This document shows positions 35,161 through 44,980 of a stretch of 64,000 nucleotides of DNA, in pieces. Position 1 is the stretch's first letter; every line of letters begins with the position of its first letter. The notes beneath the pieces are model-generated. The model worked only from the letters and a program-made list of their open reading frames with translations. It did no database searches and was not told the origin of the DNA. The position numbers and the translations under genes are program-made. The stretch is from SHYR01 sp036013055 (GTDB taxonomy: Bacteria > Chloroflexota > Dehalococcoidia > UBA2979): the NCBI GenBank assembly GCA_036013055.1, contig DASCQM010000013.1:10663-74662 (forward strand), written 5' to 3'.

Positions 35161-35195
35161 AGAAGCGGGTGCCGTGTGGCACCCGCTTCTTGCTT
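35161..35195. terminator. Bidirectional intrinsic terminator between MBL and hppA genes
   Basis: A perfect 13-bp stem (agaagcgggtgcc / ggcacccgcttct, 35161-35190) with loop gtgt is followed by tgctt and preceded by an A-rich stretch. It serves the converging genes on both sides. Confidence 0.85.
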
Positions 35196-35207
35196 CATCC
35201 CGACTGT

Positions 35208-37298
35208 CTAGATGAAGAGCGGCCCGAAGACGACCGCGACGATCGACATCAGCTTGAGCAGGATGTTCATCGAGGGGCCGGAAGTGTCCTTGAAGGGGTC
35301 ACCCACGGTGTCACCGACCACCGCTGCATGGTGGGCGTCAGAGCCCTTGCCACCCAGCTCGCCGGACTCAATGTACTTCTTCGCGTTGTCCCACGCCCCA
35401 CCGGCGTTCGCCATCATCAGCGCGAGCAGCGCACCCGATGCGATCGAGCCCATCAGCAGGCCGCCCAGCGCCTCGGCGCTGATCAATGCGCCGACGGCGA
35501 TCGGTACGATAATCGCGATCGCGCCCGGCAGGATCATCTCGCGGATCGCACCGTCCGTCGCGATCTCGACTGCGCGTGCGTTGTCCGGGGGCTCGGTACC
35601 TTCGAGAATGCCCGGGTGCTCGCGGAACTGGCGGCGCACCTCCTGCACCATCGCCATCGCGGCCCGACCAACGGCACCCATCGTCAGCGCACCGAAGATG
35701 AACGGCATCAGCGAGCCGATCAGCAGGCCGATCAGCACTTCGGTCTCGAGCACGTTGAGGATGAACGCCTCGCCCCTCGATCGTTCGACGATCACAGAGT
35801 AGGTGACCATCAGCGCCATCGAGGTCAGCACGGCCGACCCGATCGCGAAGCCCTTGCCCGTCGCAGCCGTCGTGTTGCCGAGGCTGTCGAGGGCGTCGGT
35901 GCGCTCACGCACCTCGGGCGGCAGGCCCGCTTGCTCGGCGATGCCGCCGGCGTTGTCCGCCACCGGTCCGTAGGCGTCGCTGGCGAGCGTGATGCCGAGC
36001 GGCGAGAGCATGCCTACGGCCGCAAGCGCGATGCCGTAAAGCCCGGCGAGCTCGAACGTAATCCAGATTGCCGCAACCAGCGTCAGCACTGGAATCGCGG
36101 TCGAGAGCATGCCAAGGCTGAGGCCACCGATCACGATCGTGCCCGCACCGGTCTCAGCCTGCTCGGCGAGCCTCTTTGTCGGCGAGAACTCGTAAGCCGT
36201 GTAGTACTCCGTCGCTGTTCCAATCACCTGACCGGCGATCAAGCCGACGAGCACGACCCAGAAGAGCGCCCAGTCGAGATCCAGCATCATCACGATCGCC
36301 GCAGTACCAACGAGCACCAGTCCGCTGGCGGAGAAGATGCCCGTGCGCAGCGCCCAGAGCAGGCGCCCCATCGTCGCGTCCTCATTCGTGCGTACGAGGA
36401 ACATGCCGATGATCGAGGCCACGATTCCGACCGACATCACGAGCAGTGGCAGCGTGAACGGGTCGGCGACGTGGTCCATCAGGTCCGTATTGGCGGGGAA
36501 GACCGCGTTCTCGTTGTCCCCGGCGCCGATCACGGCGACGGCTGCGAGCGACATCGTGGCGACGATCGAGCCGCTGTACGACTCGAAGAGGTCGGCACCC
36601 ATGCCGGCGACATCGCCAACGTTGTCACCGACGTTGTCGGCGACCGTGGCCGGATTTCGCGCGTCGTCCTCGTCGAGGCCCGCCTCGACTTTGCCAACGA
36701 GGTCCGCACCGACATCGGCGGCCTTCGTGTAGATGCCGCCGCCGACACGCGCGAAGAGCGCGATCGTCGATGCACCGAAGGCGAAGCCGGTGAGCGGTCC
36801 GACCGACTCGAAGATCAGGTAGAGCGCGGTGATGCAGATCAGGCTGAGACCGGTCACGGTCACGCCCATCACGCTGCCGGACGAGAACGCGACGCGGAGC
36901 GCGGCGTTGAGTCCGGTCTGCGCTTTCGCCGTCGTGCGCGTGTTCGCGCGAACAGCGATGTACATCCCGATGTACCCGGCCGTCGCCGAGGCGATCGCAC
37001 CGAGCAAGTACGAAAGGGCGGTTCGCGGCAGGTCGGTCAGCTCGCCGTCCTCATCCGGGAACTTGTCGAGCACGTCGAAGTCGATAAAGACGGCGATCGT
37101 GGCTACAACGACCACGACGAAGACAGCGAGGAACGTGTACTCACGCTTCAGGAAGGCCGCGGCCCCTTCCTGGATCGCCACGCCGATCTCTTGCATCGCC
37201 TCGTTTCCCGAGTCCTCCGCCAGCAAGCGCTTGGCGAGTATCACGGCGAAGACGAGCCCCAGAATCGAGGCACCCAGTGCCAGGTACAGGCTTTCCAT
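35208..37298 (-). CDS. hppA: Membrane pyrophosphatase, K+-dependent type (ion pump)
   Basis: 696 residues with ~16 membrane helices, normal for H+/Na+-translocating pyrophosphatases. Active-site segments 'GGGIYTKAADVGADLVGKVE' (186-205), 'NPATVADNVGDNVGDVAGMGADL' region (215-237) and 'DAYGPVADNAGG' (441-452) carry the Mg-PPi-binding Asp/Lys residues. At the position that decides K+ need, the sequence is 'GNTTAATGKG' with A478 and G481; K+-independent enzymes have Lys and Thr there. It uses PPi hydrolysis to pump H+ or Na+ out of the cytosol; which ion is not certain. It is the last gene of a minus-strand run after translin, before a strong terminator. Confidence 0.96.
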   Translation of the reverse strand: MESLYLALGASILGLVFAVILAKRLLAEDSGNEAMQEIGVAIQEGAAAFLKREYTFLAVFVVVVVATIAVFIDFDVLDKFPDEDGELTDLPRTALSYLLGAIASATAGYIGMYIAVRANTRTTAKAQTGLNAALRVAFSSGSVMGVTVTGLSLICITALYLIFESVGPLTGFAFGASTIALFARVGGGIYTKAADVGADLVGKVEAGLDEDDARNPATVADNVGDNVGDVAGMGADLFESYSGSIVATMSLAAVAVIGAGDNENAVFPANTDLMDHVADPFTLPLLVMSVGIVASIIGMFLVRTNEDATMGRLLWALRTGIFSASGLVLVGTAAIVMMLDLDWALFWVVLVGLIAGQVIGTATEYYTAYEFSPTKRLAEQAETGAGTIVIGGLSLGMLSTAIPVLTLVAAIWITFELAGLYGIALAAVGMLSPLGITLASDAYGPVADNAGGIAEQAGLPPEVRERTDALDSLGNTTAATGKGFAIGSAVLTSMALMVTYSVIVERSRGEAFILNVLETEVLIGLLIGSLMPFIFGALTMGAVGRAAMAMVQEVRRQFREHPGILEGTEPPDNARAVEIATDGAIREMILPGAIAIIVPIAVGALISAEALGGLLMGSIASGALLALMMANAGGAWDNAKKYIESGELGGKGSDAHHAAVVGDTVGDPFKDTSGPSMNILLKLMSIVAVVFGPLFI

Positions 37299-37355
37299 CG
37301 GTCCTCCAAGAAAAGTGATTTCAGTAGCCGCGCGGCAGCGTATCAGTGCCGCCGC

Positions 37356-38099
37356 CTAGCGGCATGTGCAGAATTGTACCGGCGAGTAGACGAGTGAGCG
37401 AGCGCGACCGACCGCTATTGTGACGAAATCCGCAATTGGCACCGGCTCGCGTCGGGAGACGTCCGGCTGTAGCCCATCGATCTTCCGCGCCAGCCGTTCC
37501 TGCTGCACGGCGAGCGTGTAGTCGCCCCGCGTCCGTTCGAGGATCGCGCGGGCCGCATCCGTCGAGCGGCGGAGGTTCCCCGTCATCGCGTCCGGGTAGT
37601 CGACGGTCACCAGCATCGAGTAGATGTCGTCCATCTGTTGCAGCGTGTGCTCGCACTCGTCGATCGCCCCGCGACGCAGCGCGTCGAGCAGCAGGCGGCG
37701 CAGCTCCCCCACCGTCTCCGAGAGCCCGTGCAGATAGGCGGGTCCACCGACGCCGAGTGCATCCGGCAGCGGCAACGGCCACCCGGCAACTAGCGCCAGC
37801 GTCGCCGAGGCCTCGGCGTACTCCTTCTGCGCGTCGTGGACGAAACCAGCGTGCAGGATCTGGGGATAGTCCAGCAGCGCCTCCGTCGCTTCGGTCACGG
37901 CAGCGCGGCACTGCTCGAGCAGCTCCTCGGCGCGCTCGAGTTCGCGACGGTGGACGGCGCGGATGCAGGTGGCCGCGAAGCGGATCGCGTTCCGCGCGAG
38001 CGGCAGTGCCTGCTCGCGAGCCTCGTACGCCGCCTGCAGATCGTCACGGATGCCGGCGACGGCGGCCTCGATCTCGGGTGCCAGCGAATCGTCGCGCAT
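37356..38099 (-). CDS. Translin family protein
   Basis: 247 residues, all helical, with the order of conserved blocks seen in translin/TRAX: an N-terminal helix with 'RNAIRFAATCIRAVHRREL', 'AGFVHDAQKEYAEASATLAL' (~84-105), 'YLHGLSETVGELRRLLLDALRRG' (~122-144), 'MDDIYSMLVTVDYPDAMTGNLRRSTD' (~155-180) and 'ARAILERTRGDYTLAVQQ' (~182-199). In eukaryotes translin-TRAX (C3PO) is a ring-shaped RNase that trims siRNA passenger strands and tRNA fragments; archaea have related rings. Its role in bacteria is not established. It lies 10 nt after an FmdB-type gene and after rnhB/yraN, which hints at nucleic-acid metabolism. Confidence 0.82.
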   Translation of the reverse strand: MRDDSLAPEIEAAVAGIRDDLQAAYEAREQALPLARNAIRFAATCIRAVHRRELERAEELLEQCRAAVTEATEALLDYPQILHAGFVHDAQKEYAEASATLALVAGWPLPLPDALGVGGPAYLHGLSETVGELRRLLLDALRRGAIDECEHTLQQMDDIYSMLVTVDYPDAMTGNLRRSTDAARAILERTRGDYTLAVQQERLARKIDGLQPDVSRREPVPIADFVTIAVGRARSLVYSPVQFCTCR

Positions 38100-38109
38100 C
38101 GCGATGCTG

Positions 38110-38457
38110 CTAGATGTCCTTCACGACGTCGGGCAGATCGCCCTCGCGCGCAGCATCGATCATCGTGCGCGTCTCTTCGGGGACGTCCATGCCGTAGTCC
38201 TCGAAACGCTTCTCGACCCAGCGACCGATCTGGCGCGGGTCCTTGTACGCGTCCTCGCGCCGGCCACCGGCACCCGGCGCGCCGAGCTGATCGAGCACGT
38301 CCTGATCCGTCTTCGCGCGGTTCACGTTCGACATCATGCGCTCGAGCTTCGGAGAGTCGCAGTGCTCGCAGCGGGCATCGAGTTTCGCGCTCGCGGAACG
38401 CACGAAGACGCTCGTCACGCCACTGCACTCCTCGCAGCGAAACTCATAGATCGGCAT
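38110..38457 (-). CDS. FmdB-type zinc ribbon protein (copy A)
   Basis: 115 residues. It begins 'MPIYEFRCEECSGVTSVFVR' with the first Cys pair C-x2-C and a second pair 'CEHCDSP', the FmdB/regulatory-protein zinc ribbon. The rest (~45-115) is hydrophilic and helical ('RRMMSNV'-like 'ERMMSNVNRAKTDQDVL'). It follows a close relative (38472-38879) by 14 nt and precedes translin by 10 nt, so all three are probably co-transcribed. Function of this family is unclear; a transcription or RNA-binding role has been suggested. Confidence 0.85.
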   Translation of the reverse strand: MPIYEFRCEECSGVTSVFVRSASAKLDARCEHCDSPKLERMMSNVNRAKTDQDVLDQLGAPGAGGRREDAYKDPRQIGRWVEKRFEDYGMDVPEETRTMIDAAREGDLPDVVKDI

Positions 38458-38471
38458 TAGCTACCGCTACC

Positions 38472-38879
38472 TCAGTGGTCGTGGCCGTGATCGCCCGACT
38501 TGCCCCTGTTCTTGTTCAACTCGTTCTTGAGCTTGAAACCGGGGTCGACGCGATCGATCGGGTCCTCGCCCGAGCTAGCGCGGTCGGCGATCTCGCTGAA
38601 GTTTGACCCCAGCTCGCCGTCGAAGTCCTTGCCCATGCGCTTCGCCCAGCGCGCGAAGTCGCCCTGGTCGCCCGACTTCAGACGTCCCATCTCCTGATTG
38701 AAATCGATTGAGTCGACGCGCTCCGCATCGCTGCGGGCGCGCGCGAAGCCGGACATCACACGCGTCAGGCTCTTGCCGCCGCACTCCGGACACACCGCAT
38801 CGGATGTGCTGTTCGCGGATCGGAAGAATACGTCGACGCGCTGGTCGCATCCGTCGCAGTCGTACTGGTAAATCGGCAT
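38472..38879 (-). CDS. FmdB-type zinc ribbon protein (copy B)
   Basis: 135 residues. 'MPIYQYDCDGCDQRVDVFFR' with C-x2-C and 'CPECGGKSLTRVMSGFA' with C-x2-C form the zinc ribbon, then a hydrophilic region ends in a His/Asp-rich tail ('GKSGDHGHDH') that could bind metal. It shares layout with copy A but is only moderately similar, an old duplication. Located upstream of copy A by 14 nt. Confidence 0.85.
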   Translation of the reverse strand: MPIYQYDCDGCDQRVDVFFRSANSTSDAVCPECGGKSLTRVMSGFARARSDAERVDSIDFNQEMGRLKSGDQGDFARWAKRMGKDFDGELGSNFSEIADRASSGEDPIDRVDPGFKLKNELNKNRGKSGDHGHDH

Positions 38880-38925
38880 CGCGAGTCAGTGTAGCGGCAG
38901 ACCACGTCGCTTGCCATAACGCGGG

Positions 38926-39306
38926 CTAGCCCTCGATCGCGCTCACGACGTGCTGCACCTCTCCGACCTCGCCATCGGCGGCCAGGTCGATCGCGATCAG
39001 GTCGATGCGAACGTCCGACGGCAGTTCGGGGTGATCGACGGAGTAGCCGACAGCCAGTTCGCGCAGGCGTCGCTGCTTCGCCGACGTCAGTGCTTCGACC
39101 GCGCCGCCAAATTGCGCGCTACTGCGCAGCTTCACTTCGACGATCACCAGCGTCTTCTGGTGAGTCGCGATCAGGTCGATCTCGCCCTCGCGACGGCGCA
39201 CGTTGCGGTCGATCACCTTGTAACCGCGCTCTTCGAGGTACTCGGCCGCCAGATCTTCACCGCGTTGACCGAGGCGCTGACGGTAGCCCTTCCCCTGCTC
39301 AGCCAT
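38926..39306 (-). CDS. YraN/UPF0102 family endonuclease-like protein
   Basis: 126 residues, the usual length. 'GQRGEDLAAEYLEERGYKVIDRNVRRREGEIDLIATHQKTLVIVEVKLRSS' contains the PD-(D/E)xK core (E-x-D ... V-E-V-K) shared with Holliday junction resolvase-like nucleases. No confirmed substrate is known. It overlaps rnhB by 8 nt, a pairing found in many bacteria. Confidence 0.92.
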   Translation of the reverse strand: MAEQGKGYRQRLGQRGEDLAAEYLEERGYKVIDRNVRRREGEIDLIATHQKTLVIVEVKLRSSAQFGGAVEALTSAKQRRLRELAVGYSVDHPELPSDVRIDLIAIDLAADGEVGEVQHVVSAIEG

Positions 39307-39925
39307 CCAGCAGTGCCGCGCGTACGGGCGCGAAGGAGAGTCGGTGCGCCGTCGTATAGCCGAGCGTGCGCAGCGCCTCCATGTGCGCGCGCGAGCCGTA
39401 GCCCTTGTTCTGCTCTAGCCCGTAGCCGGGGAAGTGCTCCGCCATCCCTCTCATCATCGCGTCCCGTTCCACCTTGGCGACGATGCTGGCGGCCGCGACC
39501 GACTTGCAGAGCGCATCGGCACGCACGATCGAGCGCTGCTCGCCATCGAAATCGACGTGCTCGCGACCATCGACGATCAGCGCGTCCGGCCGCGCACTGA
39601 GCGCGTCGACGGCCCGGCGCATCGCCAGGCGCGTGGCCGGAGCGATCCCGATCTGGTCGATCACGTGCTGCGAGACGACGCCAATGCCAAAGTCGCAGCG
39701 CGCCCGGATCTGCGTCGAGAGTTCCTCGCGAGTGCGTGCCGCCAGCAGCTTTGAGTCGCGTAGGCGACTCACCCAGCGCGCACGGGAGAACGACAGCACC
39801 ACCGCCGCCGCGACGACGGGACCAGCGAGCGGGCCGCGACCGACCTCGTCCACACCGGCCACCCGCTCGCGGCCGTCGTTCCAGAGCGCTCGCTCTGCAC
39901 GCCACGTCGGTCGGACTGCGGCCAT
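39299..39925 (-). CDS. rnhB: Ribonuclease HII
   Basis: 208 residues from ATG 39925; a TTG seven codons upstream (39946) is also possible but less likely. 'VAGVDEVGRGPLAGPVVAAAV' holds the catalytic D-E pair and the G-R-G-P-L-A-G-P-V family signature. 'DALIVDGREHVD' (third Asp) and 'SIVAKVERDAMM' with the fourth acid, then 'YGLEQNKGYGSRAHMEAL' at the substrate-binding end, are all present. It removes misincorporated ribonucleotides and RNA from RNA-DNA hybrids. First gene of the minus-strand run rnhB-yraN-fmdB-fmdB-translin. Confidence 0.96.
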   Translation of the reverse strand: MAAVRPTWRAERALWNDGRERVAGVDEVGRGPLAGPVVAAAVVLSFSRARWVSRLRDSKLLAARTREELSTQIRARCDFGIGVVSQHVIDQIGIAPATRLAMRRAVDALSARPDALIVDGREHVDFDGEQRSIVRADALCKSVAAASIVAKVERDAMMRGMAEHFPGYGLEQNKGYGSRAHMEALRTLGYTTAHRLSFAPVRAALLDG

Positions 39926-40019
39926 GCGGCATGCTAGGCACGTCAAAAGCGAGCAGGCAAGTGATCGATTGTCGCGTCAGGCCACCTCGCTGCTACTATC
40001 GGTGCCCGGGAGGTCGCCG

Positions 40020-40520
40020 ATGACAGACTCGACAGCACAGCAGGGCACGATCGCGCAGATCAGCGTCTCCGACGGGGGCGTGCCGAAACTGCCGATCAGC
40101 GAGACTGAGATCGGCGAGCGTGGTATCCCCACCGACCGCCAAGAGGACCTCAAGAACCACGGCAGCCCCGATCAGGCACTCTGCCTCTACGCGATCGAGG
40201 TGATCGAGGAGTTACAGGCCGAGGGCCACCCGATCGAGGCCGGCAGCGCTGGCGAGAACATCACGACGGCCGGCCTCGACTGGTCGCGCATCGTACCCGG
40301 TACGCGCCTGCGGCTCGGCGCCGACGTGCTGATCGAGGTTACGAAGTACACGACGCCGTGCTACAAGAACGCCGCGTGGTTCATCGACGGCGACTTCAAC
40401 CGCACGCATCAGGAGCGGTTCCCCGGCACTTCGCGTGTCTACGCTCGCGTAATCGAGACTGGCTCGATCCGGGAAGGCGACGCGGCCATCGTCGTCGCCG
40501 AAGTCCCGGCCGAGGCCTGA
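40020..40520 (+). CDS. MOSC domain protein
   Basis: 166 residues from ATG 40020, with GGGAGG upstream. It matches stand-alone MOSC (molybdenum cofactor sulfurase C-terminal) proteins: 'ISVSDGGVPKLPI', 'GIPTDRQEDLKNHGSPDQALCLYAIEVI', 'GSAGENITTAGLDWSRIVPGTRLRLG' and 'YTTPCYKNAAWFIDG' with the conserved Cys. These proteins are thought to handle sulfur for molybdoenzymes or to act in N-oxide reduction; no molybdoenzyme gene is near. A tautomerase gene follows after 58 nt. Confidence 0.9.
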   Translation: MTDSTAQQGTIAQISVSDGGVPKLPISETEIGERGIPTDRQEDLKNHGSPDQALCLYAIEVIEELQAEGHPIEAGSAGENITTAGLDWSRIVPGTRLRLGADVLIEVTKYTTPCYKNAAWFIDGDFNRTHQERFPGTSRVYARVIETGSIREGDAAIVVAEVPAEA

Positions 40521-40578
40521 GCAACCCCGCCGGAAGGCGCTGAACAACTCCGCCGCAAGGCGCAGAAGGAGACCGGTC

Positions 40579-40791
40579 ATGCCCATCGTCCGCATCGAGA
40601 TGCTTCCGGGGCGCTCGATCGCGCAGAAGCGCGAACTGACCCGCGTCATCACCGACGCAGTCTGCAATATCGCCCACACGAGGCCTGAGGACACAATCGT
40701 GCTCTTCAGCGAATACTCAGTCGAAGATTGGTCCGTACGCGGCAAGCTGTACATCGATCTCGACGACGATGACGAAGAAGAGACCGAATAG
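40579..40791 (+). CDS. 4-oxalocrotonate tautomerase family protein
   Basis: 70 residues. After Met removal it begins with Pro1, the catalytic base ('MPIVRIEMLPGRSIAQKREL'), and keeps the beta-alpha-beta pattern of this small family ('ITDAVCNIAHTRPEDTIVLF'). The C-terminus is an acidic run (D/E). It would tautomerise keto-enol substrates; the pathway is unknown, and no aromatic degradation genes are nearby. Confidence 0.9.
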   Translation: MPIVRIEMLPGRSIAQKRELTRVITDAVCNIAHTRPEDTIVLFSEYSVEDWSVRGKLYIDLDDDDEEETE

Positions 40792-40863
40792 GCGGCGTTC
40801 CCGCCACTTTCCTGCGAATCAGATTCGATCGACCGAAGATCAGGGTGGCGGGCTGCTGTCTGG

Positions 40864-40891
40864 TTGAGGTTCCGTCCCTCCCATGTACACT
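40864..40891 (+). promoter_or_regulatory. Sigma-70-type promoter of ftsH
   Basis: TTGAGG (40864-40869), 16-bp spacer, TACACT (40886-40891) with TG directly before the -10. It lies about 85 bp upstream of the ftsH start. No heat-shock operator (CIRCE-like inverted repeat) was seen. Confidence 0.55.
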
Positions 40892-40975
40892 GGATAGGAA
40901 CGGCGCTCACGGGATTCGGCACCCGCGACTGTCATACTGGACCAACCCCAGATTCCAATCCCACCGGAGCGAGAA

Positions 40976-42946
<1,971 letters not shown>

Positions 42947-42983
42947 CTGCACTCGAAGTAGCTCAGACGCCAGAGAACAGCAA

Positions 42984-43010
42984 CGAGGGGGCCGATGGCC
43001 CCCTCGCTTT
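42984..43010 (+). terminator. Intrinsic terminator after ftsH
   Basis: A 10-bp stem (cgagggggcc / ggccccctcg) with loop gat and the tail cttt, 37 nt after the ftsH stop and before the converging dedA gene. Confidence 0.75.
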
Positions 43011-43039
43011 GTGTCGCATCGTGTCGCGCCAATCGGCGC

Positions 43040-43735
43040 CTATCCCGTAGCCGTGTTTGTCCTGCCGGCTCCGTCGGTATTGCCGGCCGCGTCCTCCGCT
43101 CGGATCTGCCTCCAGCGCTGCACTACGGAGCGCTGTGCGATCAGCACCCAGACGGTCGCGAGTGCCAGTACGCCCAGCCGCAGCGCCGGGTGCTGTTCGA
43201 GCGTCCCTCGCTCCGTCAGCGTCGCGCTGCCCACCACCGCGCCAGCCCCCACCCAGATCACGTTCGCGATGACGGCGCCAAGGTAGTCGAGCGGGATCCA
43301 GACGCGAAGGGGGAACCGTAGCGCGCCAGAGGCAACGGGCCCGAGCGCTCGCGTCACGCTGTGCAGGTGATAGAACGGGATCAGCCACCTCGCATGGCCC
43401 GCCACCATCACCTCGCCCATTCGCAGCGAGAGCCGGAAGCGATGGCTCAGCCAGCCACTGCCCCAGCGGCCGAGCCCGTACGAGACTGTGTCGCCGATAA
43501 TCGTGCCCAGCACGGCAAGCGAGAGCGCCAGCGTGAACGATGTGTCCTGTTCCTGGCTGTAGGCACCGGCGAGGAACATCACGATCACGCCCGGGAAGAT
43601 CACCCCGAGGCCGATCGTCGCCTCGGTCAGTGCCGCGAGAAAGACGATCGACAGCCCGAACTCGAGGAACAGTGAGTTCATAGCGAGGAAGAGCTCGTCG
43701 GCGAGCCAGTTCCACGCGTCATACGGCGCGGTCAC
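43040..43735 (-). CDS. DedA family membrane protein
   Basis: 231 residues from GTG 43735; no clear SD, so a start ~19 codons later is possible. Family marks: 'FLEFGLSIVFLAALTEATIGLGVIFPGVIVMFLAGAY' with the E-x-x-x-x-P-x-P-G region in modified form, 'LGTIIGDTVSYGLGRWGS' (G-x-x-x-G-D-x-x-x-Y-x-x-G-R), and 'RWLIPFYHLHSVTRALGPVASGALRFP' matching the F-x-R-x-x-P-x-x-x-G-x-x-x-M block. About five membrane helices. DedA proteins flip undecaprenyl phosphate or phospholipids in several bacteria; the substrate here is unknown. Confidence 0.88.
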   Translation of the reverse strand: MTAPYDAWNWLADELFLAMNSLFLEFGLSIVFLAALTEATIGLGVIFPGVIVMFLAGAYSQEQDTSFTLALSLAVLGTIIGDTVSYGLGRWGSGWLSHRFRLSLRMGEVMVAGHARWLIPFYHLHSVTRALGPVASGALRFPLRVWIPLDYLGAVIANVIWVGAGAVVGSATLTERGTLEQHPALRLGVLALATVWVLIAQRSVVQRWRQIRAEDAAGNTDGAGRTNTATG

Positions 43736-43835
43736 GATATCGATCAGGATGTCGGGGATGTCCAGGACTCAATCCTAGTCAGCTACACTAAGAGCGTACG
43801 GGAGCCGGCAAGTAGGGGCTGTGGCGTACGCCACG

Positions 43836-43864
43836 TTGACCCCGCCCCAGAGGCTGCCTAGACT
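43836..43864 (+). promoter_or_regulatory. Sigma-70-type promoter of rplU-rpmA-rpmE
   Basis: TTGACC (43836-43841), exactly 17 bp, TAGACT (43859-43864), about 55 bp before the rplU ATG. This is one of the best -35/-10 pairs in the window. Confidence 0.7.
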
Positions 43865-43919
43865 CAATGGAGGTACGAACCCACCTCCATCTGAACCATC
43901 GACGAGCAGCGAGCTATCT

Positions 43920-44234
43920 ATGTACGCGATCATGCGCAGCGGCGGACGACAATACCGTGTCCAACAGGGCGATCACATCGACGTCGCACGCATGGATGCC
44001 GAAGAGGGCACAGAGGTGACCTTCGACGACATCCTGATGGTAGAGGACGGTGACACGCTCTCCGTCGGTGCCCCGACCGTCGATGGCGCATCGGTCACGG
44101 CCGTCGTCGAAGCGCACACGCGCGCGAAGAAGGTCAGCTCGCTGCGGTACAAGAACAAGACCCGGCAGCGCACGTTGCACGGCCACCGCCAGCAGCAGAC
44201 ACGAATTCAGATCACCGCCATCACCGCCGGCTGA
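43920..44234 (+). CDS. rplU: 50S ribosomal protein L21
   Basis: 104 residues from ATG 43920, the normal length; a 33-codon upstream in-frame extension has no family similarity. 'MYAIMRSGGRQYRVQQGDHI' is the conserved start and 'KVSSLRYKNKTRQRTLHGHRQQQTRIQI' the conserved C-terminal part that contacts 23S rRNA. It is the first gene of rplU-rpmA-rpmE; rplU-rpmA pairing is nearly universal. Confidence 0.97.
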   Translation: MYAIMRSGGRQYRVQQGDHIDVARMDAEEGTEVTFDDILMVEDGDTLSVGAPTVDGASVTAVVEAHTRAKKVSSLRYKNKTRQRTLHGHRQQQTRIQITAITAG

Positions 44235-44279
44235 CCAGCGCACCGATCGAAGACCGGATAGAGCGAGCAGGAGCATCGT

Positions 44280-44537
44280 ATGGCTCACAAGAAATCAGGC
44301 GGTTCCAGCCGTAACGGCCGCGACTCCAACGCTCAGCACCTTGGCGTGAAGCGTTACGACGGGCAGTTCGTCACGGCGGGCTCGATCCTGATCCGCCAGC
44401 GCGGCACCCGCTTCCACGCGGGAGACAACGTGGGCGTTGGGCGCGACCACACGCTCTGGGCACGCGTCGATGGCACCGTGAAGTTCGCCCCATACGCCAA
44501 GGGTCGTCGCAAGAAGGTCTCCATCCTCGCCGCTTAG
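44280..44537 (+). CDS. rpmA: 50S ribosomal protein L27
   Basis: 85 residues. 'MAHKKSGGSSRNGRDSNAQH' begins directly with the mature-type N-terminus that reaches the peptidyl transferase centre, so there is no cleaved leader as in Firmicutes. 'LGVKRYDGQFVTAGSILIRQRGTRFHAG' is conserved. It follows rplU by 45 nt with GAGCAGGAG upstream. Confidence 0.97.
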   Translation: MAHKKSGGSSRNGRDSNAQHLGVKRYDGQFVTAGSILIRQRGTRFHAGDNVGVGRDHTLWARVDGTVKFAPYAKGRRKKVSILAA

Positions 44538-44561
44538 GCGAGGCAACCGAGGAATCCAATC

Positions 44562-44825
44562 GTGAAATCAGACATTCATCCCGAGTACGTCGAGTCGACC
44601 ATCCGTTGCTCGTGCGGCAATTCGTGGACCACTCGCTCGACTCAGCAAGACATGCGCATCGAGGTCTGCTCCGATTGCCACCCGTTCTTCACCGGTGAGC
44701 AGCGCATCGTCGACACCGCGGGGCGCGTCGAGCGCTTCCGCCGTCGCTACGCGAAGGCCGATGACACCAGCTCGTCAGCCGACGAGCCAGCCGCAGAGGC
44801 CGCGACCGCCGAGGCGACCGACTAG
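44562..44825 (+). CDS. rpmE: 50S ribosomal protein L31, zinc-binding (C+) type
   Basis: 87 residues from GTG 44562, with GAGGAA upstream. 'MKSDIHPEYVESTIRCSCGN' and 'EVCSDCHPFFTGEQRIVDTAGRVERFRRRY' include the four zinc Cys residues (C-x-C and C-x2-C), so this is the zinc form. The last ~20 residues are Ala/Glu/Asp-rich, an extension beyond the usual ~70. It follows rpmA by 24 nt; a terminator lies after it. Confidence 0.96.
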   Translation: MKSDIHPEYVESTIRCSCGNSWTTRSTQQDMRIEVCSDCHPFFTGEQRIVDTAGRVERFRRRYAKADDTSSSADEPAAEAATAEATD

Positions 44826-44852
44826 CTTTCTTAGATCCTGCGATCGACCATT

Positions 44853-44880
44853 GAGCGGCCACGGGGCCGCTCTCTTGTTG
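44853..44880 (+). terminator. Intrinsic terminator after rpmE
   Basis: An 8-bp stem (gagcggcc / ggccgctc) with loop acgg and a T-rich tail tcttgttg, 27 nt after the rpmE stop. Confidence 0.7.
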
Positions 44881-44980
44881 CACGCCATCTGCTGCCGGAT
44901 CACGCCGAACACTCCGACCGCCCGTAGCGCCGCGCGGTTGCCGTCGGCGATCTGTCGCGTACGCTGGCCGCGGAGGCGCG

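Noticed and set aside
35169..37397. Long plus-strand frame (~742 codons) opposite hppA
   Set aside because: The translation is Arg/His/Asp-rich noise, and the minus strand holds an unmistakable membrane pyrophosphatase.
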